64,000 nucleotides of DNA from Sphingomonadales bacterium (lineage in GTDB: Bacteria > Pseudomonadota > Alphaproteobacteria > Sphingomonadales > Govanellaceae), in the NCBI GenBank assembly GCA_019455285.1, contig JACFMS010000001.1, positions 1 to 64,000 of the forward strand. The letters run 5' to 3'. Made by a program: the position numbers and the translations under genes. Below the pieces are notes generated by a model that was not told the DNA's origin, searched no databases, and worked only from the letters and a program-made list of their open reading frames with translations. This document shows, in pieces, positions 1-9,412 of the stretch (the stretch's first letter is position 1; the number at the start of each line of letters is the position of its first letter).

Positions 1-1067
1 ACAGCATCCAGGGATTGCCCGAAGCGCACGCAAGCAATCGTGGTGCGCTCCAGCATGTCATGATGGAGCGGTCGGCCGGTAAGCGCCGACAGATCCTCCA
101 CCCAGTGGGCGATGTTGGCGCACCAGATGCGGGCGTTGGCCTCGATGAACGATTCCCATGTGACGCCAAGATCAAGCTCCACCTCCTCCACCTCATGGCC
201 CAAATCGCGGCAGCGTGCGGCGGCGGCGTCCAGCGCCTGCATCACCTCCGCCGTGGCCTGGGTGGCGGCGGCGGTCTTGCGCCACAGCGCAATCCGCAAG
301 GGCTTGGGATCACGAGTGATAGTTTTTGCATAACTCTCGGTGGGCCTCGCGATTTCATAAGGATCGCCGACGCCGGGTCCTTCCACCGCATCGAGAACGG
401 CCGCCATGTCGCGCACGCTGCGGCTGACTGCCAGCTCCGCGCCCAGACCGTTCAAGCCGTCGGCGCTGTCGGGCCCGATGGGCACCCGGCCGCGGGTCGG
501 CTTCAAGCCGATGATGCCGCACACCGCGGCGGGAATGCGGATCGAGCCGCCGCCGTCGTTGGCGTGCGCCACCGGCACCATGCCGGCGGCCACCGCCGCC
601 GCCGAGCCGCCGGAAGATCCGCCGGCCGATACGCCGGCTTTCCACGGATTGTGTACCGGCCCATGGGCCCGGCTTTCGGTGCTTAAGTTAAAGCCCATTT
701 CCGGCGATTTGGCGCGGCCCATGTTGACCAGCCCCGCCGTTTGGAAGCGGTTCGCCAGATCAGTTGCCCCCGGCGCGCGTAGGCCCTTCGCCAGTCGGCT
801 CCCTGACTCCAGCGTCTGTCCGGCTTCATGGCACACCAGGTCCTTGAACACCATCGGCGCGCCATAAAGCGGTCCCCTGGGCAGCGATGCGACATAGGCC
901 TTCGTGGCGCGGTCCTTATAGACTTCCACCATCGCCTGCACCGCGGGATCGAAGCGGGCGATGGCGTCAAGGGCGCACACGGCGGGCTCGTGCGCGGCGA
1001 CCTCGCCCCGCTTTACCAGCTCGGCCAGCGCGACCGCGTCATGAGACAGATACTCGGACAGTTTCAT
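1..1067 (-). CDS. Amidase signature family hydrolase, C-terminus cut by the window edge
   Basis: Hydrolyses an amide bond (R-CO-NH2 or aryl/acyl amide), probably in the cytoplasm since no signal peptide is seen. About 355 residues are visible; family members are usually 450-500, and the frame is still open at base 1. The Ser-cisSer-Lys triad elements are present: Lys75 in MVFKDLV, the glycine-serine stretch SAGGSSGGSAAAVAAG, and the nucleophile region DGGGSIRIPA. The ATG at 1067 starts MKLSEYLSHDAVALAELVKRGE, a typical amidase N-terminus. It lies 10 bases after the stop of the upstream amidohydrolase, so the two are probably co-transcribed and translationally linked. The exact substrate is not readable. 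Confidence 0.88.
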   Translation of the reverse strand, partial: MKLSEYLSHDAVALAELVKRGEVAAHEPAVCALDAIARFDPAVQAMVEVYKDRATKAYVASLPRGPLYGAPMVFKDLVCHEAGQTLESGSRLAKGLRAPGATDLANRFQTAGLVNMGRAKSPEMGFNLSTESRAHGPVHNPWKAGVSAGGSSGGSAAAVAAGMVPVAHANDGGGSIRIPAAVCGIIGLKPTRGRVPIGPDSADGLNGLGAELAVSRSVRDMAAVLDAVEGPGVGDPYEIARPTESYAKTITRDPKPLRIALWRKTAAATQATAEVMQALDAAAARCRDLGHEVEEVELDLGVTWESFIEANARIWCANIAHWVEDLSALTGRPLHHDMLERTTIACVRFGQSLDA

Positions 1068-1077
1068 CAACAAACCT

Positions 1078-2802
1078 TCAGGGTTTCGCCTGGTAGACGA
1101 TGTTGCCGGCAAAAAACGTCGTCAGCACCTTGGCGTCACCCACCGCGTCGATGGGGACATCGAACAAATTGCGATCGAGCACGATGAGATCAGCGGATTT
1201 GCCGACTTTCACGCTGCCGGTCTTGTGCTCGAGCTTTAGGGCGCGCGCGCCGTTCAAGGTATAAATGCGGATCGCTTCCTCCAGCGTGATGGCCTGTTCC
1301 GGCCACAGCGCGCCGGGCGTTTTGCCATCTGGATCACGACGGGTGACGAAGGCTTCGATACCGGTCCATGGCGTAGGCGAGGTGACGGCGGACGGCCAAT
1401 CCGATCCAGCGGCCACCTCGGTACCGTCATCAAGAAACTGGCGGATCGGCCAATAATGTTCGCCGCGCGGCTGGCCCACGGCATTGATGACCGACGTGAT
1501 GATGGGCGAGGGATGCCAGATCACCGGCGACACGTCGGCCACGGCGTTTAACGTCACAAAGCGTTTCATGTCGACGTCGTCGACATAACCGGCATGGGCG
1601 AGCTCGTGACGCAGACCGGAATTGCCGTTGGCCTCTCGCGCCGCTGCGATGGCGTTGAGCGCCACCCGCACCGAGCGATCGCCGGCGGTGTGAATCTTGA
1701 CGGTAAAGCCGCGGCGGTCGAGCTCGATCAAATCGGCGCTCAACTGTTCCTGCGGCACATGCAGCACGCCGTCGCCCGCATGGCCGTGCGCGTCGGGCGT
1801 ATAAGGCGCAAGCATGGCGGCGGTGCGCGATGCGGTGGGTACGCCATCCATGAAAATTTTCACGAAGTCGGTCAGCACATGAGGGGAAGCGTACTGCGTC
1901 CGCGCCGCTTCGAGCGTGGCGTAATCCAGCGCCACGTCGCGATGGCCATAGGGCGTGGAGATCGCTGCCGCCATGTACATCGACAACTCACCCGCCTTAT
2001 CCAGGATATTGAGCGCCGCCATGGCCGGCGGCTTGGCGTTGGCGTCCTTCATGCCGGTGATGCCAAGCGCATTGGCAATGCTCACCACCTGGCGCGCGGC
2101 TTGCACATATTCCGCCGGCGTGCGCTCCGGAATGACCGCTTCCAGGAGCGTCACCGCATCTTCCAAGAGGATGCCATTCGGCTCGCCGGTTTTAAGGTCG
2201 CGCCCGATTTTGCCGTTGGCGGGATCAGGCGTTTTTTTGGTGATGCCGGCCAGCGCCAGGGCTTTCGAATTGGCCCAGCCGTTGTGACCGGAATCATCGG
2301 CGAAGAACACCGCCTTGTCGCCGGAGACGCTATCAAGAAGTGAACGCGGCGAGGCGATGTCATGATTTTTGAAGAAATCGCTATCCCATTGCCCGCCGGT
2401 GATCCAGGCGGACGTCGGATTGGCGGCAACGCAGTCGCGAAGCTTGGCGACGATCTCGTCCGGCGCAGCGGAAAAAGGAAAGCTGCACTCGTAAAGCTCC
2501 TTGATGGCGCCGCTGAACGGGTGAGAGTGAGCATCATTGATGCCGGGCATCGCCATGCGACCGTTGAGGTCGATCACTTGCGTGTTCTTGCCGATGTGCT
2601 TTTGCATGGCGTCGTCGTCGCCGAGGGCGATGTAGACGCTATCCTTGATCGCCGCCGCGCTGACCCACGGCGTATCACTTTCCACCGTATAAATGCGGCC
2701 ATTGGTAAGGACGGTATCGGCGATCGGCGCGTCGTTCTTGGCGCCGCAGGCGGCAAGGCTTACGGCTAATGCGACGAACGTCAGCAGTCGACCCATGGAC
2801 AT
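1078..2802 (-). CDS. Lipoprotein amidohydrolase, YtcJ-like (amidohydrolase 3 family)
   Basis: A 574-residue metal-dependent hydrolase of the YtcJ/amidohydrolase-3 group. The N-terminus MSMGRLLTFVALAVSLAAC is a lipoprotein signal with lipobox LAAC, so the mature protein is probably anchored in the envelope. Next comes the small beta-domain (LTNGRIYTVE), then the metal-binding motif GINDAHSHP and later HTAGDRS, HELAHAGY and AGSDWP (the TIM-barrel Asp). The end DLIVLDRNLF is the usual closing beta-domain. The gene is first in a pair with the amidase and starts after a strong bidirectional terminator. Together with the TonB receptor upstream this suggests uptake followed by hydrolysis of an amide or cyclic-amide compound; this is inference from context. 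Confidence 0.87.
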   Translation of the reverse strand: MSMGRLLTFVALAVSLAACGAKNDAPIADTVLTNGRIYTVESDTPWVSAAAIKDSVYIALGDDDAMQKHIGKNTQVIDLNGRMAMPGINDAHSHPFSGAIKELYECSFPFSAAPDEIVAKLRDCVAANPTSAWITGGQWDSDFFKNHDIASPRSLLDSVSGDKAVFFADDSGHNGWANSKALALAGITKKTPDPANGKIGRDLKTGEPNGILLEDAVTLLEAVIPERTPAEYVQAARQVVSIANALGITGMKDANAKPPAMAALNILDKAGELSMYMAAAISTPYGHRDVALDYATLEAARTQYASPHVLTDFVKIFMDGVPTASRTAAMLAPYTPDAHGHAGDGVLHVPQEQLSADLIELDRRGFTVKIHTAGDRSVRVALNAIAAAREANGNSGLRHELAHAGYVDDVDMKRFVTLNAVADVSPVIWHPSPIITSVINAVGQPRGEHYWPIRQFLDDGTEVAAGSDWPSAVTSPTPWTGIEAFVTRRDPDGKTPGALWPEQAITLEEAIRIYTLNGARALKLEHKTGSVKVGKSADLIVLDRNLFDVPIDAVGDAKVLTTFFAGNIVYQAKP

Positions 2803-2837
2803 GATGGCCCTTCCTTCCGGCGACGAGGTTATACGCG

Positions 2838-2885
2838 AAAAAAGGCAGGCGACGCTGGGGGGAATGCAGCGCGCCCGCCTTTTTT
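2838..2885. terminator. Bidirectional rho-independent terminator
   Basis: AAAAAA, then GGCAGGCG and CGCTG, a short GGGGGAATG loop, CAGCG and CGCCCGCC, then TTTTTT. The stem pairs almost completely (one mismatch in the outer arm, one bulged base) and has an A-run on one side and a T-run on the other. It therefore acts on leftward transcripts leaving the TonB gene (stop at 2893) and could act on rightward ones. It separates the receptor gene from the amidohydrolase-amidase pair. Confidence 0.8.
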
Positions 2886-2892
2886 GCGCCGT

Positions 2893-5232
2893 CTAGAACT
2901 TGTATCCCAAACGGACGCCCCAGGTGCGCGGCATGCCGTTGACGCGAACGTAGGGGCCGTTGCCGCCGCGGAACGCCGCCGGGTAATAGTATTCATTAAA
3001 GACGTTGCGCATCCACAAGGTTGCGCTCCAGCGGTCGTCGGCGTCGCGCACGCCGACGCGGGCATTGGCGATAAAGTAGTCATCAGTGGCGTTTTCCGGG
3101 TTGACGCCGCCGGTGGTGGTATCCTTATAGGCGCCGTCCGCCGCCACCATGGCCAGGAGATTTTCGGAAATCAGCCATTCATAGGTGACGGTGCCGTTAA
3201 ACTGCCACTTGGGCGAGTTGGCCAACTCCTGCCCCGAGGCGTCAATGTAGAGCACGTTGCCGTAGGTGCTGTTGACGCCGTCCACCGCCATCCATTTCTT
3301 GATGGTGGTGTCAAGATAAGCCGCACCGAGATCAATGGTTAGCTCGTCGGTGGCGCGCCAGCGCAGTTCCATTTCCGCGCCCTTGATGCGGGATTTCGGC
3401 ACGTTGGTCAGGCCGGAAATGGCGCCGACGAAGGTAATGGCCCATTCCTTTTCCTGCTTGTCCTTATAGTCGTACCAGAAACCGGCGAGATTGAACTGCA
3501 TGCGGCCGTCCAGCATGGTCGCTTTCATGCCAAGCTCGACCGAGGTCAGCTTTTCCGGGCCATAGGGCACCAACTGTATATGCGTATTGGAGTTGGCGCC
3601 GTTAAAGCCGCCAGATTTAAAGCCGGTGGACAGGGTCGCATAAAGCAGCATGTCCTCCGTCACGTTGTAGTCGAGACCCAATTTCCACATCCATCTGTTG
3701 GTGGAAATCTTGTCGCTAAAGACCGCAAACGTGCCGAAGGTGGGCGACTCCGGCCGGTCGTCATAAACGCCGCAGCCGCCCGGCGCCACCAGGCCCGGAT
3801 CCGGCAGTCCTAATGGCAGAATGAAGAAGGGAGTGATGATGTTGTTCAGGCCCCCCGCCAGCGTGCCGTCGCCGGTGTCATAGGTGCAGCCCGACCACTT
3901 GCGGTCTTCCTCGGTATAACGCGCGCCCGCCGTCAAGCGCCAGTCGGTGGCGAATTCCCACTCCACATGCGCAAAGCCGGCGACCGATTCCGTCTTCTGA
4001 CTGTAAATGGTGTCCAGGGTTTGAATGCCGAGCGCCAGGGAGTAGAAGGATTCATTCATGAAGTAGTTGTAGGTTTCGGACATCTTGTCCCAGGAATAAT
4101 AGGCGCCGACGATCCAGCTCAACGCGCCGTCATTATCGGATGCAAGGCGCAGCTCCTCGCTGAAGGTTTCCAGGTCGGTCTCATTAAGATTGTTGGAATC
4201 GCGGAACGGCGAGCCGTCCCAATCGTTCCATTCGGCGCGGTCGAACTTATCATAGCCGGTGACGGAGGTGAGGATGATGCCGTCGAAATCCCAATTAAGC
4301 CGGGCAGCAACGCCTTTCAATTCGTTGTTGCGGCGCGGCCGGTAAATGCCGTCGTCCCAGTCCGCCAGGCGGTTCTCACCCACCGAGAACGGCGGCACGC
4401 CGATGGTGGGCAGGGCTTGGGTCGGCAACCCGATGAGGGTTCCGTCATACGCGGTGGTCGCGGTGTTGTCGGACTTGTCCTTCATCCAATGCACGTTCAG
4501 CATCAGATTGATGTTTTCCTGCACGTCCAGATCAATAATGCCGCGCGCGGCGATCACATCCTGCTCACCCAGGCGATCATCCGGGCGGGTGATGCTTTTC
4601 TGCCAGCCGCTGTCGGACAGGGATTGCGTCGCCTTGACCGCCAGACGGGCGCGCACGGTGTCGGCAACGGGGCCGCTGACGTAGCCTTCGACGTCGAGAA
4701 TATCAAAGCGCGCGTACTCTGCCTCGACTCCGGCCTCGAACTCGGCGGTGGGCTTGCGGCTGATGAAGTTGATCTGACCGGCGGTGGTGTTGCGGCCGTA
4801 AAGATCACCTTGCGGACCTTTCAAGACCTCGACCCGCTCGACGTCAAAGAAGATGCCGCGGGTCATCACCGCGTAAGGGATCGCCACTTCGTCGAAATAA
4901 ATGCCGACGGTGGAAGAGGCGGCGGTGGAGTAATCGGTAAAGCCAACGCCACGGATGGTGTAAATGGGAACACCGGTGGCGGCGGTCTGGCTGATGGTCA
5001 GACCGGGGGTCAGCAGAGCCATGTCCTCCATCGAGCGCGCGCCGTAGTTCGCCAGTTGATTGGACGTAAAGGCATTGATGGTCATGCCGACGTCAGTAAT
5101 GCTTTGCGCGCGTTTTTGCGCGGTGACGACGATTTCTTCAAAACCCGATGCCAACGCCTGGCCGCTCATGATCGTGGAACTGAACAGTCCGGCCCAGAGC
5201 AACGACCGGCGCATATGCTTTGTTGACCGCAT
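2893..5232 (-). CDS. TonB-dependent outer-membrane receptor
   Basis: A 779-residue outer-membrane active transporter. Start chosen at 5232: MRSTKHMRRSLLWAGLFSS is a Sec signal peptide ending near GQALA, and the upstream AGGAGGA sits at ideal spacing. An earlier ATG at 5334 would add 34 unlikely residues. The mature protein begins with EEIVVTAQKR, followed by the plug domain (VERVEVLKGPQGDLYGRNTTAGQINFI) and a beta-barrel ending in the aromatic LGYKF. This is the non-siderophore, catabolic type common in alphaproteobacteria. It is followed by a terminator, so it is its own unit, lying between the amide-hydrolysis genes and a MalT-like activator. The ligand is unknown. Confidence 0.93.
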   Translation of the reverse strand: MRSTKHMRRSLLWAGLFSSTIMSGQALASGFEEIVVTAQKRAQSITDVGMTINAFTSNQLANYGARSMEDMALLTPGLTISQTAATGVPIYTIRGVGFTDYSTAASSTVGIYFDEVAIPYAVMTRGIFFDVERVEVLKGPQGDLYGRNTTAGQINFISRKPTAEFEAGVEAEYARFDILDVEGYVSGPVADTVRARLAVKATQSLSDSGWQKSITRPDDRLGEQDVIAARGIIDLDVQENINLMLNVHWMKDKSDNTATTAYDGTLIGLPTQALPTIGVPPFSVGENRLADWDDGIYRPRRNNELKGVAARLNWDFDGIILTSVTGYDKFDRAEWNDWDGSPFRDSNNLNETDLETFSEELRLASDNDGALSWIVGAYYSWDKMSETYNYFMNESFYSLALGIQTLDTIYSQKTESVAGFAHVEWEFATDWRLTAGARYTEEDRKWSGCTYDTGDGTLAGGLNNIITPFFILPLGLPDPGLVAPGGCGVYDDRPESPTFGTFAVFSDKISTNRWMWKLGLDYNVTEDMLLYATLSTGFKSGGFNGANSNTHIQLVPYGPEKLTSVELGMKATMLDGRMQFNLAGFWYDYKDKQEKEWAITFVGAISGLTNVPKSRIKGAEMELRWRATDELTIDLGAAYLDTTIKKWMAVDGVNSTYGNVLYIDASGQELANSPKWQFNGTVTYEWLISENLLAMVAADGAYKDTTTGGVNPENATDDYFIANARVGVRDADDRWSATLWMRNVFNEYYYPAAFRGGNGPYVRVNGMPRTWGVRLGYKF

Positions 5233-5388
5233 GAGTGCAATCCTCCTCCTGGATGTATCCGCCTCCCGTAATATTTTGAGCGGATATTTATATGGGCAGC
5301 ACACGCTAGTTGATGGCTTGCAAGCGCAACACACTCGGACGGGTGGCTGGGAAAAAGAACCTGACCCACCCTTTCGGGTGGAAGAAGT

Positions 5389-8196
5389 TTATGAAATAAT
5401 ATCAAGGTGTTGAGCGGCAAGAACGGCGGCCGTGCGGTTGCCGACGCCCAATTTCTCGAAGATATTCTTCAAGTGCCATTTGACGGCGTTCTCGGATAGC
5501 TGCAACTCGAGCGCGATGGCCCGGTTGGGTCGTCCGGCCGCCAACAGGCGCAGCACATCACGCTCGCGCTCGCTTAAAGGCTCCACCAGGATGGCGGCCG
5601 GCTCAGGGCTGACTTGCGCCCGCTCGCCGGATGCCGGCGGCGCAGTGGCTTTATCGTCATAGGCCAAGAGCAGCCGGCGGGCATGAATCACCAGATCGGG
5701 GCTGCCATCCGCGCCTTTCGCCTCCTGCAGAAATTCTGTCACGAGGTCTTGCAACACATCCCCTTCATCAAGAAAAGTGCGGATGAATCCTTCGGCGTGG
5801 CCAAGCGATAACGCCTCCCTCACCGTCGCCAGAGCCTTGCGTCGATGACCTTGGGCAGCCGCCAGGACGGCCGACTGCGCCAGAAACTGCAACAGCCGCG
5901 CCCGCCGTCCGGTGTGCCGCGCCAGAATGAGCAGGTGATCGATCCAGGCTTCTGCCAAGCGATATTCGCCGATGGCGGCAGCGAGGCGCAGGCGCATCAT
6001 GGCGCGCAGCACGGCGCAGCGGTCCCAGGTGGTCTTGTCGCCAGGCATCTTGTCGGTCAGGCCGATGCCGTGTTCTTGGGCCAACCGGTGCGCATCCTCC
6101 AGGCGCTGACGCCGCAGCAGAAAGCGCAGATACTCCAGATCGCTTAAAAGAGCGAAACGGTCCGATCCGGCGTTTCGCCCCATGATGCGCGCTTCCATCA
6201 GCGCTTTTTGCGCCCGCTCGTCATCGCCCATGGCGGCGGCGATGCGCGCCCTGACCACCAGGCCGGTAAAGGGGCCATCGGGGTGACCGTAATCGCTGAC
6301 CAGGTCAAGGCTTTCGTCCAGGATGCGCGCCGCTTCCTGCACCTGATTCCATTCATAAAGAACACTGGCGCGCATCACATCGGCGGTGGCCACCAGGTTG
6401 CGCGGCACCAGGCGTGATTGCACCGAGGCATGGCGCGCCTTGTTGAACAAGGCGTAGGCGGCGCGCAGCGACCCTTGCGCGAGATCAACCTGACCAAGAA
6501 AAATATCGGCATAAACGACGCCGAACACCGCGCCGGCTTGCTGATGGACTTCCCGCGCCCGCTGGAACGAGCGCCGCGCCGCGTCAAAGTCCGAGCGCGC
6601 GTAACAGGCGTAACCGTGAATATTGTGGAGCGTGGCTTGGAAGAACGAGTGGCGCGGTGGATTGCGATCCAACAGTCGCGCGGTGATGGCAAAGCTCGCC
6701 TCCTGATCGTCGGCGGCAATGGCGGTGCCTGCCTTCAGGACTTCCAGTTCATCCTGTAAATCCCGACGTTCGTCGGGGTTGGGCAGGTTGCCGGTGGCGT
6801 CCAGGGTGTCGATGATGGTTTGCGCCCGCGCCAGCGCCGCGGCAGCGCCCTGATGTTGCTGGGTGTGAAATAGCGCCCAGCACAAAAACATCGACAGCCG
6901 TGGCCGGCGGGCGACCACCGGACCAGGCAGCTTGCTGATCCAGTTGGACAGCTCCGGCAGACGGCCGAAGGAAATCAGACGGCGGGCCTGATTTTCCACC
7001 AGATCGGCGGCGCGGTCATCCTCGCCGCCTTGCAGGTAATAATCGAGCGCCTCTTCGGCATAGCCTTCGCGCTCGAACCACGTCGCCGCCGCCACGCATA
7101 AATTTTTATGTGTCGCCGCCGAGACTTTCTTCAGACGACTGGCGAGGAAATCGCGAAACATGTGATGGTAGCGATACCAGGTGCGGGTGTCATCAAGCGG
7201 CACCACGAACAGGTTGTTGGTCTCCAGCCGCTCCAGAATCTGCTGCGCGTCGTCGCGGCCGGTCAATACGCCGCACACCGCGGCATTCATGCGGTCAAGC
7301 ACCGATGTGTGCAGCAAAAATTGCCGCACATCTTCTTCCAAGGCGCTTAAGACTTCGCTGGCCAGATAATCGGCGACATCGCGGGCGTCGCCCTTGAAAG
7401 AAGCGATCGAGGCGGCTTCCGCCCGTCCCGAGCCGAGCGCCAGGGCAGCCAGTTGCAGACCCGCCACCCAGCCTTCAGTGCGCGCCTGCAGGAGAGTGAC
7501 CAGATCATGCTGCAAATCAAGCCCGCGCGCGTTCGCCATGAAGGCGAAAGCCTCCTCGGCGTCGAACTTCAGGCCTTGCGCGTCAATATCGGTAACGCTG
7601 TCGCGCACCCGCAAATTGGCCAGCGGCAGAGTGGGCGTTTTGCGGCTGGCCAGCGCCAAATGAAAAGTCGCGGGGGCCAACGACAAGAAGGTTTCCACCA
7701 CGTCGTTGATCGCCTCGCAATCGGCGCGGTGGTAATCATCGAGAAACAGCACGATCCTGTCGCCGAAGTCGGCAATCAGATTGACCAGGCGGCGTAGGAT
7801 CAGCGGCAGGTTGAGCTCGGCGCCGGAATCCAAGAGCGCCGCTAAACGTTCGTCGCGGGGCATGCCGGCGCGGCCCAGCGCCGTTACCATGTAGGACAGG
7901 AACCGCCGCGGCTCGCGGTCGTCTTCATCCAACGACAGCCAGGAAACCCGGCAGCCGCGGCCCGCCAGGGCGCGGTAGCCATGGGCCAGCAAGGTGGTCT
8001 TGCCGAACCCGGCTGGGGCTGTGACCAGGGTCAGGCGTTTTAACGCAGCGTCAACAAACCCCTTCAGCAGCCGCTCCCGCTCTACCAAGGGGCCGCCGCT
8101 GATGGGCGGAAACAATTTGGTGGCCACCAGGCCCCATCGCTCCTGATCGGAAGCGCTGCCTGGTTCCCGGGTGTCGTCCACGTGTGTGCGTCCCAT
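5389..8196 (-). CDS. MalT-like LuxR-family transcriptional activator (STAND ATPase)
   Basis: A 935-residue regulator. An N-terminal NTPase carries Walker A APAGFGKTT and Walker B IVLFLDDYH. A winged-helix region and a long TPR-like helical array (about 400-800) follow, and the C-terminus is a LuxR DNA-binding domain (PLSERERDVLRLLAAGRPNRAIA, then SENAVKWHLKNIFEKLGV). MalT-type proteins multimerise when they bind inducer and ATP, then activate promoters with several short binding sites. It is divergent from the secreted cyclase gene at 8476 with a tandem repeat between them, and just upstream of the TonB gene on the same strand. It probably controls one or both. Confidence 0.93.
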   Translation of the reverse strand: MGRTHVDDTREPGSASDQERWGLVATKLFPPISGGPLVERERLLKGFVDAALKRLTLVTAPAGFGKTTLLAHGYRALAGRGCRVSWLSLDEDDREPRRFLSYMVTALGRAGMPRDERLAALLDSGAELNLPLILRRLVNLIADFGDRIVLFLDDYHRADCEAINDVVETFLSLAPATFHLALASRKTPTLPLANLRVRDSVTDIDAQGLKFDAEEAFAFMANARGLDLQHDLVTLLQARTEGWVAGLQLAALALGSGRAEAASIASFKGDARDVADYLASEVLSALEEDVRQFLLHTSVLDRMNAAVCGVLTGRDDAQQILERLETNNLFVVPLDDTRTWYRYHHMFRDFLASRLKKVSAATHKNLCVAAATWFEREGYAEEALDYYLQGGEDDRAADLVENQARRLISFGRLPELSNWISKLPGPVVARRPRLSMFLCWALFHTQQHQGAAAALARAQTIIDTLDATGNLPNPDERRDLQDELEVLKAGTAIAADDQEASFAITARLLDRNPPRHSFFQATLHNIHGYACYARSDFDAARRSFQRAREVHQQAGAVFGVVYADIFLGQVDLAQGSLRAAYALFNKARHASVQSRLVPRNLVATADVMRASVLYEWNQVQEAARILDESLDLVSDYGHPDGPFTGLVVRARIAAAMGDDERAQKALMEARIMGRNAGSDRFALLSDLEYLRFLLRRQRLEDAHRLAQEHGIGLTDKMPGDKTTWDRCAVLRAMMRLRLAAAIGEYRLAEAWIDHLLILARHTGRRARLLQFLAQSAVLAAAQGHRRKALATVREALSLGHAEGFIRTFLDEGDVLQDLVTEFLQEAKGADGSPDLVIHARRLLLAYDDKATAPPASGERAQVSPEPAAILVEPLSERERDVLRLLAAGRPNRAIALELQLSENAVKWHLKNIFEKLGVGNRTAAVLAAQHLDIIS

Positions 8197-8356
8197 GGCT
8201 AAGAGCTTATCCGAGCCGGAGGTTTTCGAACAATGATTTTGCGCCGGCCGGCGGCGTTAGCTGGAAAAATTAATGCAATTCAAGGCCATATAATAAAATC
8301 CCTTGAAAATTTTTACATCAAACCCGCCGACGAATGAACAGGCAGCCGCCTTAAAA

Positions 8357-8378
8357 TTTAGGCATAGTTTAGGCATAG
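8357..8378. promoter_or_regulatory. Perfect tandem 11-bp repeat in the divergent LuxR/cyclase promoter region
   Basis: TTTAGGCATAG occurs twice back to back (8357-8367 and 8368-8378), spaced one helical turn apart, about 100 bases before the cyclase start. The surrounding 8197-8475 gap is AT-rich and otherwise holds no recognisable gene. MalT-type activators bind arrays of short direct repeats, so this is a plausible activator site. The assignment is inference. Confidence 0.4.
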
Positions 8379-8475
8379 TGGAGAGCCGGCAGGCGGCAAT
8401 TTTCCAGGGTCGGATTGCCGGCGGCGGACTGATAGTATCTTGGCGGTATCCATAGCCACGCGAAGGGGAGAGACC

Positions 8476-9408
8476 ATGAAATTCAACCGGGCGCGTTGCC
8501 TTGCCATCGCTTTGGCGGCGCTCAGTCTAGCCGCGCCGGCGGCGGCCGAGGAGGCGGGACTTTGGCGGGTATACCAGGAATACTTGAAAGGGGCGAAGTA
8601 TGTGGACCTGACCCATACCATCACCCCCACCATCCCGGTATGGGCCGGCTTTGGCCGCTCGTCGTTTGCCCCCGCCAAGGCCGGCGCGGCCCTTGACGGC
8701 TATGCCGAGAAAGACGAGACGTTTGTTTACGAAAAGCATGGCTTTGAAGCCACGAGCTACGCCTTGCGCACCGATCAGTTGGGCACCCAGCTTGATCCGC
8801 CGGCCCACTGGGCGCCGGAATATCCGGCCATCGATGAACTGCCCGCAACTTACGCGCTGCGACCGCTGGTGGTGATCTCGATCGAGGAACAGGTGCAGAA
8901 GGATCCCGGCTATGCCTTGGCTGTCGCCGACATTACAGCCTTTGAAGCCAAATATGGCAGAATTCCCGAAGGTTCGGTGGTGTTCGTGCGCTCGGGCTGG
9001 TCGAAAAGGTGGCCCGATCCGGCGCTCGCCAAGGATAAGCCATTTCCCGGCGTTGGCCTGGCGGCGCTGAAATTCCTGCATCTGGAGCGCAAGATTTTGT
9101 TCCATGGCCACGAGCCCCTGGATACCGATTCGACGCCGACGCTGGAAGGCGAGGCATGGCTGATGCACAACGGCTATGCGCAAGCCGAAGGGGTCGCCAA
9201 TCTCGACAAGGTGCCGGAGACGGGGGCCCTGGTCGCCATCGGCTACGCCAAATTCGGCGGCGGTCTGGGCGGCTATGCGCGCTATATCGCCATCTGCCCG
9301 CCGGACTGGAAGTATGGCGTCGCCGTCGGCGAGGTGCCGGAAGCGCCGCTGCCGAAATTGAAGCAGCCGCTGCGTTATGATGAACAAGCCGGCATGCGGG
9401 TTCGATAA
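8476..9408 (+). CDS. Secreted cyclase-family hydrolase (kynurenine formamidase / isatin hydrolase fold)
   Basis: A 310-residue protein with a clear Sec signal (MKFNRARCLAIALAALSLAAPAAA) and therefore periplasmic. Start at 8476 is preferred to 8440 because the signal peptide begins there and AAGGGGAG lies just upstream. The family hydrolyses amide or cyclic amide bonds with a metal held by HxGTHxDxPxH. Here the motif reads QLGTQLDPPAH: the first two histidines are glutamines (Q101, Q105), while D107 and H111 remain. Later HGHEPLDTDST matches the family. A GTQ variant subgroup exists, so it may still bind metal, but activity is uncertain. It overlaps or abuts the aminotransferase gene and is probably co-transcribed with it. 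Confidence 0.85.
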   Translation: MKFNRARCLAIALAALSLAAPAAAEEAGLWRVYQEYLKGAKYVDLTHTITPTIPVWAGFGRSSFAPAKAGAALDGYAEKDETFVYEKHGFEATSYALRTDQLGTQLDPPAHWAPEYPAIDELPATYALRPLVVISIEEQVQKDPGYALAVADITAFEAKYGRIPEGSVVFVRSGWSKRWPDPALAKDKPFPGVGLAALKFLHLERKILFHGHEPLDTDSTPTLEGEAWLMHNGYAQAEGVANLDKVPETGALVAIGYAKFGGGLGGYARYIAICPPDWKYGVAVGEVPEAPLPKLKQPLRYDEQAGMRVR

Positions 9409-9412
9409 AAAA

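Noticed and set aside
3967-5226. 419-codon open frame antisense to the TonB receptor gene
   Set aside because: It lies wholly inside a convincing receptor gene on the other strand; the composition (Gly, His, Val, Arg rich) is what the complement of GC-rich coding DNA gives.
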